From Ceratorhiza oryzae-sativae (lineage: Eukaryota > Basidiomycota > Agaricomycetes > Cantharellales > Ceratobasidiaceae), in contig JARWMV010000001.1 in the NCBI GenBank assembly GCA_030998015.1, forward strand, positions 372,001 through 436,000: 64,000 nucleotides of DNA, written 5' to 3'. The notes beneath the pieces were generated by a model, which searched no databases, was not told the origin of the DNA, and saw only the letters and a program-made list of their open reading frames with translations. Shown piece after piece: positions 1 through 8,802 of this stretch. The position numbers were made by a program, and so were the translations under genes. Positions within the stretch are counted from its first letter, which is position 1, and the number at the start of each line of letters is the position of its first letter.

Positions 1-720
1 TCAATACATAAGCTGAAAAAAGCAACCCTGTGTAAGTCAAACTGTATTATCTTGTAGACAAGTACTGAAGCTAAACCCAAACCTAGGTGAATATATTGGC
101 TGTATCTGACACTGAATGCAGGATTACTTATTTTGAGTCTGGTTGGCCAGGCTCAAAGAACGATGCTTTTATTTGGCAGCAGTCTGATTTGTGCGAGTGA
201 CATGAATTGTACTTTGCAGAGGGTGAATATCTAATTGCAGACAAAGGTAAGCCCAATAAATATATCCACTGGGTAAGGACTCACCATAATCCAAGGCTAT
301 CCACTAAGCCCATTCTTGTTACGCCCATAGAGCACAAATGAGATGGCCAAGAACCACACCAAAAAACTTTGGTTTAACAAGATATTTTCAGGTGCTCAAA
401 TTTGTGTCGAGATGGTGTTTGGTCATCTAAAGCTGTGGTTCCCATTGCTCTATTGTATGGGGGTTGTCTATAACATGGATGACCTATACCAGAGCATTGA
501 GGCTCTAATTTTTCTGCATAACATATGCATTGACTTTGGTGATTCAGTCAGCAGGCTGGGTGGCTATCAACCAGATGAAAACAGTGAAGACTCACTTGAT
601 GATTCATAGTTTCCTGGCCACCAAGTTGAACTGGAGGATCCTGACATGCCAAATGGAGGTGATGATAGGTGGCTAGAGCAAGGTCATGCTTTGCAGGATC
701 AGTATCTTAATATGTTAAAC
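1..720 (+). pseudogene. HARBI1-like (PIF/Harbinger) DDE transposase remnant
   Basis: Two overlapping reading frames together resemble the catalytic part of Harbinger nuclease-type transposases (DDE_Tnp_4). About 60-340 encodes a stretch ending in a GEYLIADKG motif, which holds one catalytic Asp. About 343-609 encodes the last conserved block, with FSGAQICVEMVFGHLK and then IEALIFLHNICIDFGD, which holds the third acidic residue (the Glu of CVE). The copy is broken: there is an in-frame TGA at 198-200, where Arg would be expected, and a frame change near 335-345. The 5' part lies beyond the window edge. The protein would cut and join DNA in the nucleus together with a Myb/SANT-like partner. A candidate partner is encoded on the other strand at 1291-10606, so this is probably one old Harbinger unit with convergent genes. 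Confidence 0.8.
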
Positions 721-747
721 TAGCCAGAAACAAGGGTAGCATTTGTG

Positions 748-1123
748 TGTCATGAACTGACATGCATATATCCACTCTATAATATTTCCTCAATTTATTA
801 CATTTTATGAGATCATCTTCAAAACATACTTGCCTTTTATGGTATATCTGTGTCATGTGATTCAGGGGATGTTCTGGACCAATAACCGAGATGTATTTCA
901 ACTCTGATGTGAAATTCTGCAGTTCTGCAGTCACTTCTATCGCTTCTATCTCTTATCAGTTGTGACTCACTGTATGGACTTGTTTGTTATGATGTGGCTC
1001 ATATCATGTATATAAACCAGGTCAAGTTTGCAGAGGACTCCTCAAGAACTTGACCTCTTGTCAAATACAAGTTCTTTCTTTTTCTTACTATTTTCCTCGT
1101 TGCCTGACTTGTTGTCATTGACA
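748..1123 (+). repeat. solo Gypsy LTR (376 bp) with 5-bp target duplication
   Basis: This sequence is the reverse complement of the LTRs at 1859-2234 and 8427-8802, has the same 376-bp length, and runs from TGTCATGAACTG to TTGTCATTGACA. It is flanked by TTGTG at 743-747 and 1124-1128, a clean 5-bp target duplication. No internal element sequence remains, so it is a solo LTR, the usual product of recombination between two LTRs. It differs from the full-length element's LTRs at many sites and is therefore the older insertion. Confidence 0.93.
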
Positions 1124-1290
1124 TTGTGGCTAAGAAGTACATTAAACAAGTATAGCTAGTAGCTAGAACACTGGGTGTCAGTTGTGAAAATATGAAAATA
1201 TGATTTTACTCACATTACGACAATGCACTGCTCAGTACCTCCAGAACATCATAGTTAGTGATTATGGACTTGCCATACAATCCTACATAC

Positions 1291-1858
1291 CTAATCCTCA
1301 TGTGAGATTGCAAGCACAGACAAAAGGCATTTGCATGCAGCCACCCAAATCTCCTCATCATATGCACCATTCTTATCACCCTGGATTGCCAATGCAGACT
1401 TGGTTGTGTTCTTGGTTTTCAAGCACTTGTGAGTTCGATCCTGCTCCAACTCATCAGACTCAGCTTTACACTTCAAATCCTTGTTACTTTCACATGCCAA
1501 CTCAAGACAGGCAAGTTCAAGCTTGTGGTTCTTGCATGCCATACCTGCCAAAGCCTGATTCTCCTCATGCATCACCACCAAGTGCTCCTGCTCAAGTTCA
1601 ATTCTCTTGTCCACCTGAGTCTCATTTGCCTTCTCAAGCTCCAGCCAAGCTTGCTCCAACTCTAAGTGGGCTCAGTCATTTTTGGCACAAGCATCTTGGT
1701 AACGTTGTGTTTGTTCCATAAAGTCAAGCCCAAGAGTCACAGCTGATTTGTTGGTTGACTTTGCAGTGTGAGGGCGATGGTGGTTCAGGGTAGCTGAGGG
1801 AGACATAGTGGAGCCCACAGCAGACAGAGTATCAGAATCAAGAACAAATAGTGGCATG
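1291..1858 (-). pseudogene. 3' part of Myb/SANT-like Harbinger partner gene, cut off by Gypsy insertion
   Basis: One reading frame on the minus strand runs from 1857 to 1291, interrupted only by a TGA at 1672-1674. It is rich in Glu, Leu and Lys and would form a long coiled coil (around ELEQAWLELEKANETQ). It continues in exact frame the open frame that stops at the far side of the Gypsy element: the 5-bp duplication GCATG is present on both sides (1854-1858 and 8803-8807). Removing the element and one copy of the duplication joins the two halves without a frame change. A C-terminal coiled coil behind a Myb/SANT-like domain fits a dimerising DNA-binding partner, but no function is shown here. 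Confidence 0.7.
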
Positions 1859-2234
1859 TGTCAACGACGACAAGTCAGGCAACGAGGAAAAGAGTAAGAA
1901 AAGAAAAGAACTTGTATTCAACGAGAGGTCAAGTTCTTGAGGAGTCCTCTGCGAACTTGACCCAGTTTATATACATAGTACGAGCCACATCATAACAAAC
2001 AAGTCCGTACAGTGAGTCACAACAGATAAGAGATAGAAGCAGTAGAAGCAACTGCAGAACTGCGGAATTTCACATTGGAGTTGAAATACATCTCAGTTAC
2101 CGGTCCGGAACATTCCATGAGTCACATGACACAGATATACCATAAAAGGCAAGTATGTTTTGAAGATGATCTCATAAAATGTAGTAAATTGAAAAAATAT
2201 TATAGAGTGGATATATGCGTGTCAGTTCGTGACA
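1859..2234 (-). repeat. 3' LTR of the Gypsy element
   Basis: 376 bp; on the minus strand it begins TGTCACGAACTG and ends GTCGTTGACA. The outer edge abuts target duplication GCATG (1854-1858). The pol stop codon lies 13 bases inside this LTR. Ten differences from the 5' LTR, nine of them at CpG-type sites. Confidence 0.95.
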
Positions 2235-5200
2235 CTTCCCCCCTTCAAGGCACGGGGGTCCTGAGGTGCCTTTGGGTGCAACTTGACATAGTTGGCGATG
2301 AGTTCTGGCACGTTCACCAGGTCATCATAGGTTAACCATTGTCGCTCGTCGTAGCCGAGCCACTTGACATAGTATTCAAAGATGTTAGATCTTTTGTTGT
2401 ATGGTGACTTTATGATCTGTTCCACTTTGAATTCTTCTTCCCCTTCAGGAGTTACCACAGGTGGTGGTGGGGGAACCTGGCGGCCATAGGGGTCGTCTTT
2501 ATATTTGGTCAGGAGTGAGATGTGAAACACTGGGTGTATTTTCATGGTTATCGGTAGGTCCAATTTGTAGGCATGTGTGCCATGTTGTGCTACAACCTTG
2601 AATGGTCCAACTCTTTTGTGGGCCAGTTTCCTGGAGGCCTGCTGTGTCCGTATGTTTTTGGTATCAAGCCAGACTTTGTCTCCAACCTTAATAGCTTCAG
2701 GGGTCTGATGCTTCTGGTCATAGTATTCCTTGATCCTCTGGTTTGCTATTTCCAAGGCTGCCTTAAGTTCGCCATGGCCCTTTTGGAGCCATTCTGCATG
2801 GTTGTCCGCTAAAGGGAGTTCTGGTTCCTCCCTGTCCCCGACTGCTAGCCTTGGGTGGAAACCGTAGTTTGCAAAGAATGGTGATTTGCCAGTTGAGGCA
2901 TTGACACCATTATTGTAGGCAAATTCAGCTAATGGTAGGAGCGAGACCCAGTCATCTTGTCTGTCTGATACATAGTGTCTGATGTACCCTTCCACTACTT
3001 GGTTGGCCTGTTCGGACTGACCATCTGTCTGAGGGTGGTATGCTGTGGAGTAGGAGGGTTTTATATCCAGTCGTTTGTATAAGTGCCTTAAGAATTTGGA
3101 TGCGAAGTTGGGGCCGCAGTCTGAGATTGTTTTCCTTGGTAACCCATGGAGTTTCCATACATATGTTAGGAACAGGTTGGTGCAATCCATAGCACTGGCT
3201 TCCGATTGACATGGAATAAAGTGGACCATTTTTGTCAGGCGATCGACAACTGTAAATATGGCATCAAATCCCTCTGACAAGGGTAGCCCGGTGATCAGAT
3301 CATAAGTAATTTCCTCCCAAGGTTTTTCTGGTGCAGGTATTGGGTTTAAGAGCCCTGGGGGAACTTGGTTGCTGTGCTTGTTCCTGATGCAAGATTCACA
3401 ATGTGTGACATATTCGTTGACTGATTTTCTCATTGATGACCATGTATATTTGTGGTTTAACAATTCATATGTTCTGAACTGTCCTGGGTGTCCTGCAGCT
3501 GGGTTGTCATGACGGCTTTCCATGATCAGCTTGCAAAGTTCTTTGTTGTTTGGGACATAGATTCTGCCCTTGTATCGTAAAAGTCCTTCATCCCATTCCC
3601 AATTTTTGACTTTTTCATTGTCATCTAGGGCTTTTAGCACCTTTGACAGGTGCTCGTCCCCTGGGATAGCATCCCTGATGAGTTGTTCCAGGTCATGGTC
3701 TGGTGTGATTGCTTGTAGCTGCAGAGATTTTAATTCCAAAAATTGGTTTTGTGCAAGCAGAGCTTGGCTCTCACCCCCCTCTTTAGGGATGTGCCTTGAC
3801 AGCCTAGAGAGTATGTCTGCCCGGCCATTCTTTGCCCCCTCAATGTATAGAATCTTGAATTCAAACCTGGACAGGAACTCATGCCATCGTGTGACTCGGC
3901 CATTCAGTGGCCGGTTTGTCTTCCAATATTCCAGATTCTTGTGGTCACAAACAATGTTCACCAGGTGTTCAGCCCCTTCTAGTAGGTGATGCCAGTGTTT
4001 GAGGGCTTTTATAATCGCCAGCATTTCTTTGTTGTAGATATCATAGTTTCTTTCTGCTGGGACCATTGCTTTGGAATAGTAAGAGATTGGGTGAAGCATT
4101 CCGTCTTCTCCATATTGCAATAAAACAGCACCTGTGGCATAGCCTGAGGCGTCTGTTTCTAAGATAAATGGTTTGCTGGGTTCTGGCTGAATTAGGAGGG
4201 GTGCTTCTTTCAATTTCTGTTTTAGCAAATTCCACGCCCGATCCCTTTCTTCTGTCCATTCCCACTTTGTGTCCTTCTTGACAAGTTCGTAGAGACATTT
4301 TGTGATTTTTGAGAAGTCTTTTATGAAGTGCCTTAACCAGTTTGCAAACCCCAACCCTTCCAGGACTTCGGTTGGGTTTGTAGGGGTTGGCCATTCAACA
4401 GCTTTTTCAACCTTGGCCGGGTCTACTTTAATCCCTTGGGGAGTTACTACTATTCCCAGGTAGTCCACTTCAGTGACGTCAAAAACGCATTTCTCCAGGG
4501 CGCAGTATAGACCAGCCTTTTGAAGCTGGCGCAGGACTTCTCTGACATGTTCATTGTGTTCTTCCTGGTTCTTTGAGAATACTAATATGTCGTCCATGTA
4601 AATTACAATGTAAATGCCTTTGGTGTCCTGGAATTCCTCTCGGATCATGGCCATGAAGGTTCCTGGTGCATTCTTTTGACCAAATTGCATGACTAGGGGC
4701 TCATACAGCCTGTATTTGGTCTTGAAAGCAGCCTTCCATTTGTCTCCTTCCCGAATTTGTATGAGGTTGAAACCCCACTTTAGGTCAAACTTGGTGAATA
4801 TCTTTGCCCCACGCAAAGTTTCCACAATATCATTGATGCGTGGGAGCGGGTACACATTGGAGACAGTCATTTCATTTAGCCGCCGGTAGTCGATGCACAT
4901 GCGCAGCTTCCCATTCTTTTTTTTGACGAATATGACTGGAGATGCCATTGGTGACCTTGAGGGTCTGATATGCCCTGCTTTTAGTTGGCGATCCAAGGTT
5001 TTGTGCAATTCTGCATCTTCCTTGACACCCACACTATATATGGGACCATGCCTTGGCTTGGCATCTGGTTTTAAATCTATTTCCATATCCCACTTTCTAT
5101 GGGGTGGTAGTGGTTGGATGTTGTCTTCTTCAGCGAATATTTTCTGGAATTCTTTATATTTTGTTGGGAGGGAGTCTATGGAGTCCAGCTGAAGCTCCTT

Positions 5201-5752
5201 AGGTTCATTTGCACACACGTGCAAGGGTTTTGTGATGCAATGCTTCAGGCATATTGGTGAGTTGAACTTCATGTCTTTTCCATCCCAATCAATGTTGGGG
5301 TTATGGAATTTGAGCCATGACATGCCCAGGACTAAATCATTTTTGCCAACGTTCACAACATAGGCACTGAGGATCTCTCGGTGCTCTTGAATGCACAGCT
5401 CAAAGGTGCAGTAGTGGGTCACAGACCCAGAGTCTATCTCCCTTCCATCGATTACCCTCAGTTTCTTGGGTGTTCTTAGGGCAACGGTAGGAATACGGTA
5501 TTGTTTAACCAAATCTTCATGTATAAATACTGACGTGGCCCCTGAGTCGACCATGGCACATCCGTTGAATTTTTTCATGTTATATGCAGACTTGTGTTCG
5601 GGGGTTATGTGCAGAGGGAATGCATGAAAGAAAAACTGTAGTTGTGATTGGTTTCCTAACGACATACATTCCATTTCCATATTTTTATTTTCATTATGCG
5701 CATTTTGTAACATAGCGCCCAAGACTGCCCCCCTGGCACGGTTTGAGCTCAT
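2222..5752 (-). CDS. pol: Gypsy pol: protease-RT-RNase H-integrase-chromodomain
   Basis: 1,176 residues without interruption. The aspartic protease motif DSGAT is near residue 69. The reverse transcriptase has YMDD near 385, and RNase H begins with an ETDASG motif near 534. The integrase zinc-binding region (H..H, C..C ending in CESCIRNK) is near 750-780, followed by the D,D(35)E core from about 816. The last 60-70 residues are a chromodomain (YYVKWLGYDERQWLTYDDL, near 1105-1155), which in this clade directs integration by reading histone marks. The start ATG overlaps the gag stop as ATGA (5752-5749), so pol is one base out of phase with gag and is probably made by termination-reinitiation or by frameshift. 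The protein would act in virus-like particles and then in the nucleus. Confidence 0.96.
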   Translation of the reverse strand: MSSNRARGAVLGAMLQNAHNENKNMEMECMSLGNQSQLQFFFHAFPLHITPEHKSAYNMKKFNGCAMVDSGATSVFIHEDLVKQYRIPTVALRTPKKLRVIDGREIDSGSVTHYCTFELCIQEHREILSAYVVNVGKNDLVLGMSWLKFHNPNIDWDGKDMKFNSPICLKHCITKPLHVCANEPKELQLDSIDSLPTKYKEFQKIFAEEDNIQPLPPHRKWDMEIDLKPDAKPRHGPIYSVGVKEDAELHKTLDRQLKAGHIRPSRSPMASPVIFVKKKNGKLRMCIDYRRLNEMTVSNVYPLPRINDIVETLRGAKIFTKFDLKWGFNLIQIREGDKWKAAFKTKYRLYEPLVMQFGQKNAPGTFMAMIREEFQDTKGIYIVIYMDDILVFSKNQEEHNEHVREVLRQLQKAGLYCALEKCVFDVTEVDYLGIVVTPQGIKVDPAKVEKAVEWPTPTNPTEVLEGLGFANWLRHFIKDFSKITKCLYELVKKDTKWEWTEERDRAWNLLKQKLKEAPLLIQPEPSKPFILETDASGYATGAVLLQYGEDGMLHPISYYSKAMVPAERNYDIYNKEMLAIIKALKHWHHLLEGAEHLVNIVCDHKNLEYWKTNRPLNGRVTRWHEFLSRFEFKILYIEGAKNGRADILSRLSRHIPKEGGESQALLAQNQFLELKSLQLQAITPDHDLEQLIRDAIPGDEHLSKVLKALDDNEKVKNWEWDEGLLRYKGRIYVPNNKELCKLIMESRHDNPAAGHPGQFRTYELLNHKYTWSSMRKSVNEYVTHCESCIRNKHSNQVPPGLLNPIPAPEKPWEEITYDLITGLPLSEGFDAIFTVVDRLTKMVHFIPCQSEASAMDCTNLFLTYVWKLHGLPRKTISDCGPNFASKFLRHLYKRLDIKPSYSTAYHPQTDGQSEQANQVVEGYIRHYVSDRQDDWVSLLPLAEFAYNNGVNASTGKSPFFANYGFHPRLAVGDREEPELPLADNHAEWLQKGHGELKAALEIANQRIKEYYDQKHQTPEAIKVGDKVWLDTKNIRTQQASRKLAHKRVGPFKVVAQHGTHAYKLDLPITMKIHPVFHISLLTKYKDDPYGRQVPPPPPVVTPEGEEEFKVEQIIKSPYNKRSNIFEYYVKWLGYDERQWLTYDDLVNVPELIANYVKLHPKAPQDPRALKGGSVTN
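2235..2245 (-). other. polypurine tract for plus-strand priming
   Basis: On the minus strand the sequence AAGGGGGGAAG sits directly upstream of the 3' LTR. That is the expected place and composition for the RNase H-resistant primer of second-strand synthesis. It lies within the last codons of pol. Confidence 0.85.
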
Positions 5753-7140
5753 TCTTTTACCGACTTGTCGTCAGTTGTTTCTACATCCTCAACTGCTGCC
5801 TCATATCCTGACATCTTGGCTGAAGGGCATTTGGCGGCAATGTGGCCGCGCCCTCCACAGTTGTAGCAGGTGTTTGTACCCTTCCCTTTCCCTGCGCTAT
5901 CCAGATCCATTGCGTCTGGGTCCTTTGCCTTGGGGGCCACTGGCGGATGGTTATCCTTCTTTATGTCCTTGAAGGATTCTTGTATGTTGGCATTACTGCC
6001 ATCGTAACGGATGGTTGGAACTGTGAAGCCCTTCGCATTGGGGCCGATGGCTACGATTTGACCTTTTACAGCCCTGCCATCTTTAATCTTGTATATGCGT
6101 TCCCCATTCTTGAATTTCTCCTTTTGGGGAGCGCTTTGGGGGTTATTTGTGGGCCTGCTAGTCGAAACATTGTTGCTGCTGGACTTATTACTCCCATGAG
6201 ATGTCCTCTTGCTACTGAAGGAAATGAGGTGGCGGTCAATTTCCAGGGCCCGCTGTGTGAGCTGGGCGAATGTCTTTGTGCGGGGATCATAGTTTTGGGC
6301 CACCATGCTATCTGTTACGTCTGATGACAGACCATCATAGAACTGGTCATGCATGGCGGCATTGTTGTAGTTGAGCCCCATGGAATATAAGTTGAATAGG
6401 GTGAGGTAGTCCTGAACCGTCTTGGATTGTTTCAACTTCCACCACTTGTCGCGGTTATTTTCGGTGTGGTTCAGATCCCCATATCGGGTAGTAAATTCTT
6501 GCCAGAATAAATTGGCATCGTGAAGCCAGGGGATCGCAGTCCCAGGGTTGAGAATTTCGAATTCTTCATACAAGTTAACCCATTCAGCTGCTGACCCTTC
6601 AAGATAAGAGGTGATGAAGGCGACCACTTGGTCAGCCGAGTGCCCACTCATGTTTGTATTGATATATCGGGCACATGCAATTCTGAATGAGATGGCGTCT
6701 TCCCGTTTTGTGCCATCAAATTTTTGAGGGGCGGCCATCTTAACTTTTGCGGTTGACCCTCCAGAGGGAGCAGGTGCTGTTGGTTGTGGTTGGACTGTAC
6801 CAGTGGGAGCTAGTACTTGAGCAGCACCTGAGCCACCCATGGAGGTGTTGATTTGCGCTTCAATGCGCGTGATAGTAGTTTGGAGAATGGCTAACATTCC
6901 CACTAGGTTGTTGACATTGGTGGCTAGTCCGGCCACATCCGCATCTATTTTTGTCTGATTCGTGGTAAGTTTGGCCTCGAGTGAATCTGTGTAGGTTTTA
7001 TTGTTGTGTTCGATGTCCCCAATGTCATTTTGGAGATTATTGGTTCGCTCTCGCAGTTTGTCCATTGATCGAAGCATATAGATGACCTTATCTCCATCAG
7101 ACATATTCGCCCAAGCAGGGGCAGGGGTTGGCGATGCCAT
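5749..7140 (-). CDS. gag: Gypsy gag with CCHC zinc knuckle
   Basis: 463 residues. Residues about 30-110 are predicted coiled coil and Thr/Asn-rich. The middle has the capsid-like retrotransposon-gag fold signature (around FRIACARYIN and the WWKLKQSKTVQDYLTLF stretch). Near residue 424 is a single CCHC knuckle, CYNCGGRGHIAAKC, which binds the element RNA. The acidic tail follows. The ATG at 7140 is the first in this frame after the leader. gag assembles the cytoplasmic particle in which pol copies the RNA. The frame is intact and shares four bases with pol. Confidence 0.95.
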   Translation of the reverse strand: MASPTPAPAWANMSDGDKVIYMLRSMDKLRERTNNLQNDIGDIEHNNKTYTDSLEAKLTTNQTKIDADVAGLATNVNNLVGMLAILQTTITRIEAQINTSMGGSGAAQVLAPTGTVQPQPTAPAPSGGSTAKVKMAAPQKFDGTKREDAISFRIACARYINTNMSGHSADQVVAFITSYLEGSAAEWVNLYEEFEILNPGTAIPWLHDANLFWQEFTTRYGDLNHTENNRDKWWKLKQSKTVQDYLTLFNLYSMGLNYNNAAMHDQFYDGLSSDVTDSMVAQNYDPRTKTFAQLTQRALEIDRHLISFSSKRTSHGSNKSSSNNVSTSRPTNNPQSAPQKEKFKNGERIYKIKDGRAVKGQIVAIGPNAKGFTVPTIRYDGSNANIQESFKDIKKDNHPPVAPKAKDPDAMDLDSAGKGKGTNTCYNCGGRGHIAAKCPSAKMSGYEAAVEDVETTDDKSVKE

Positions 7141-7351
7141 TTCAGAAAGGACTTGAGTAGATTTTTAAAGGCGACGGAGACGGTAAGGAAGTACAGGGAA
7201 TTGAGAGTTGTTTTGATAATAAAGGATTTCCGTCCCCCTCACAAGTCTATAAATTTCAAAGTTCCCGATTCCCACAAACCTCAACCAAGTATCGTCCAAG
7301 TCCCAGCTTTTGGTGTCCTGGCAACGATATGGACACTCCACCCTCTTTAGT

Positions 7352-7891
7352 TTAGTTTGGTCCTGAAGGAGTGCTTCCTTGGGAAGGATTGATTTGGGCT
7401 GCCGGAAGGGGTGCTTCTTCCTGAATTGGCAAGCCCGTGCCACTTAGAAAGGTGGGGTGAGGGAGGTCTGACGGTGTTGAGAAGATGGGGAAGGCGTACT
7501 TGTGGGGTTCAATTGTTTCTTGGACTATTGCTTCTAGTCTGAGATGGTCTTGGAGGAGGGATAGGTAGTCCTCCTGGTGTTCGTGCAAACGCTCGGTTAA
7601 GTATGCACAACGGGCCTCAGCTTCATGAAGTTTTTCACAGGTTTCTTCGTACTTATTCCGGTAATAACAGTACCTGTCTTGGAAATTTTCAATAGTGTTT
7701 AGCAGGTGACGAAGAAGCTGTTGGCCAAGGTTCTCCAGCTTATAGCTGGTTGCGGGGGATGGTGTAATAGTAGAGGAATTTGTCCTTCTTAGGACAATAG
7801 GGGCAGCATGCTGGGAAAGTGGCTCCGTTTGCCCAACAGCAAATTTTGCACTCAGGGGCACCTGGCTCAGTGACAAAGGCTTGTTGGGCAC
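7352..7891 (-). CDS. coiled-coil open frame in the Gypsy leader (no ATG)
   Basis: A 179-codon open frame on the element's coding strand, upstream of gag. It encodes a central coiled coil rich in Glu, Leu, Arg and Tyr (around KYEETCEKLHEAEARCAYL) between Pro/Ser-rich ends. The frame contains no Met codon: its 5' end is closed by stops near 7930, and its first plausible start is GTG at 7891. It could be an exon, a frameshifted extension of the zinc-knuckle frame upstream (7950-8176), or the relic of an accessory gene. Its length and composition make a chance frame unlikely, though gag and pol lack any dependence on it. I do not recognise the family. Confidence 0.45.
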   Translation of the reverse strand: MPNKPLSLSQVPLSAKFAVGQTEPLSQHAAPIVLRRTNSSTITPSPATSYKLENLGQQLLRHLLNTIENFQDRYCYYRNKYEETCEKLHEAEARCAYLTERLHEHQEDYLSLLQDHLRLEAIVQETIEPHKYAFPIFSTPSDLPHPTFLSGTGLPIQEEAPLPAAQINPSQGSTPSGPN

Positions 7892-7949
7892 ATCCGACTC
7901 TCTGGGGGCAGACTTTGATGATTACTACTCAGTTGAAATCGATGTGCCC

Positions 7950-8176
7950 GGCTTCTTCAAGGATGCTTTCGACCGAGTTGATGGTGAAGCAGTGGATCGA
8001 CAGGTGTCCGAACCACCCACACAGACGGCAGCGCTGGTCTTCTGTAAAAGGTTGTGCCACTTCAGGGCCGTGCGTTCTGTTAGAGACGTACTCGAGCAAG
8101 AGCAGAATAAAAGGAAAAATAGACCCTCTCCTGAGTCTATTGGAATAGGAAGGTGACCTCCGTTGCTCAGCTACTT
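7950..8176 (-). CDS. leader peptide frame with CCHC zinc knuckle
   Basis: On the coding strand of the Gypsy element an open frame of about 75 codons contains CRLCGWFGHLSIHC at 8030-7989, an exact C-X2-C-X4-H-X4-C knuckle of the kind found in gag proteins. A hydrophobic Leu-rich run precedes it and an acidic stretch follows, then a TGA near 7950. There is no ATG in the frame. With the coiled-coil frame just downstream it could form an ORF0-like accessory or ancestral gag duplicate, joined by an intron or frameshift that I cannot place. Confidence 0.45.
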
Positions 8177-8409
8177 AAGGGCAATGAGCGACCCCACCTC
8201 TTGTTGACGAAAGAGATTAGAGAACCAAAGCTTGTTACGACGTGTGAGGGACCTGGCTATGCGAGGTTTCACAGAGGCGCGTATAGGGCAACGATATCTT
8301 GTGGCTGTGGATAGGTGGAGTAGGATCGGGGAAGGCAATGGGGAGTTATCTCGAGACGACGCCAACGGCGTTCCAAAAGTATCCCAGACAACACTGAGAC
8401 TTACGATTG

Positions 8410-8424
8410 TCAAGAACTTGACCT
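8410..8424 (-). other. self-priming primer-binding site
   Basis: Two bases inside the 5' LTR, on the coding (minus) strand, lies AGGTCAAGTTCTTGA. It is exactly complementary over 15 bases to TCAAGAACTTGACCT in the same LTR (8508-8494). That LTR segment begins about 27-33 bp downstream of a TATATAAA box (8541-8534), i.e. at the predicted start of the element's RNA. This is the arrangement of Tf1-type self-priming, where the RNA's own 5' end primes reverse transcription instead of a tRNA. No tRNA-like TGG start is present. Confidence 0.75.
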
Positions 8425-8426
8425 GA

Positions 8427-8802
8427 TGTTGATGACGACAAGTCAGGCAACGAGGAAAAGAGTAAGAAAAGAAAAGAACTTGTATTCGACGAGAGGTCAA
8501 GTTCTTGAGGAGTCCTCTGCGAACTTGACCCAGTTTATATACATAGTACGAGCCACATCATAACAAACAAGTCCGTACAGTGAGTCACGACAGATAAGAG
8601 ATAGAATCAGTAGAAGCAACTGCGGAACTGCGGAATTTCACATTGGAGTTGAAATACATCTCGGTTACCGGTCCGGAACATTCCATGAGTCACATGACAC
8701 AGATATACCATAAAAGGCAAGTATGTTTTGAAGATGATCTCATAAAATGTAGTAAATTGAAAAAATATTATAGAGTGGATATATGCATGTCAGTTCATGA
8801 CA
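8427..8802 (-). repeat. 5' LTR of the Gypsy element
   Basis: 376 bp, TGTCATGAACTG to GTCATCAACA on the minus strand. It contains a TATA box (complement of 8534-8541) and the predicted RNA start near 8508. The outer edge abuts GCATG (8803-8807), the second copy of the target duplication. Confidence 0.95.

Larger units (their letters stand above)
1859..8802 (-). mobile_element. full-length chromodomain Gypsy (Ty3) retrotransposon
   Basis: The element is 6,944 bp long, reads on the minus strand, and has 376-bp LTRs at both ends with 10 differences (about 97% identity). It is flanked by a 5-bp duplication, GCATG. In coding order it has the 5' LTR (8427-8802), a self-complementary primer site, a 1.3-kb leader with a zinc-knuckle peptide and a coiled-coil frame, gag (7140-5749), pol with protease, RT, RNase H, integrase and chromodomain (5752-2222), a polypurine tract (2235-2245), and the 3' LTR (1859-2234). 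gag and pol are open throughout, so the copy may be able to move. The chromodomain and self-priming place it among chromoviruses of the Tf1/sushi kind. Confidence 0.95.

Noticed and set aside
1200..1721. 173-codon plus-strand frame
   Set aside because: It is the antisense shadow of the coiled-coil part of the Myb-like gene; its Pro/His/Gln composition comes from reading Glu/Leu codons backwards.
1123..1858. Idea that solo LTR and left LTR bound one inverted element
   Set aside because: Each LTR has its own 5-bp duplication (TTGTG and GCATG), so they are separate insertions.
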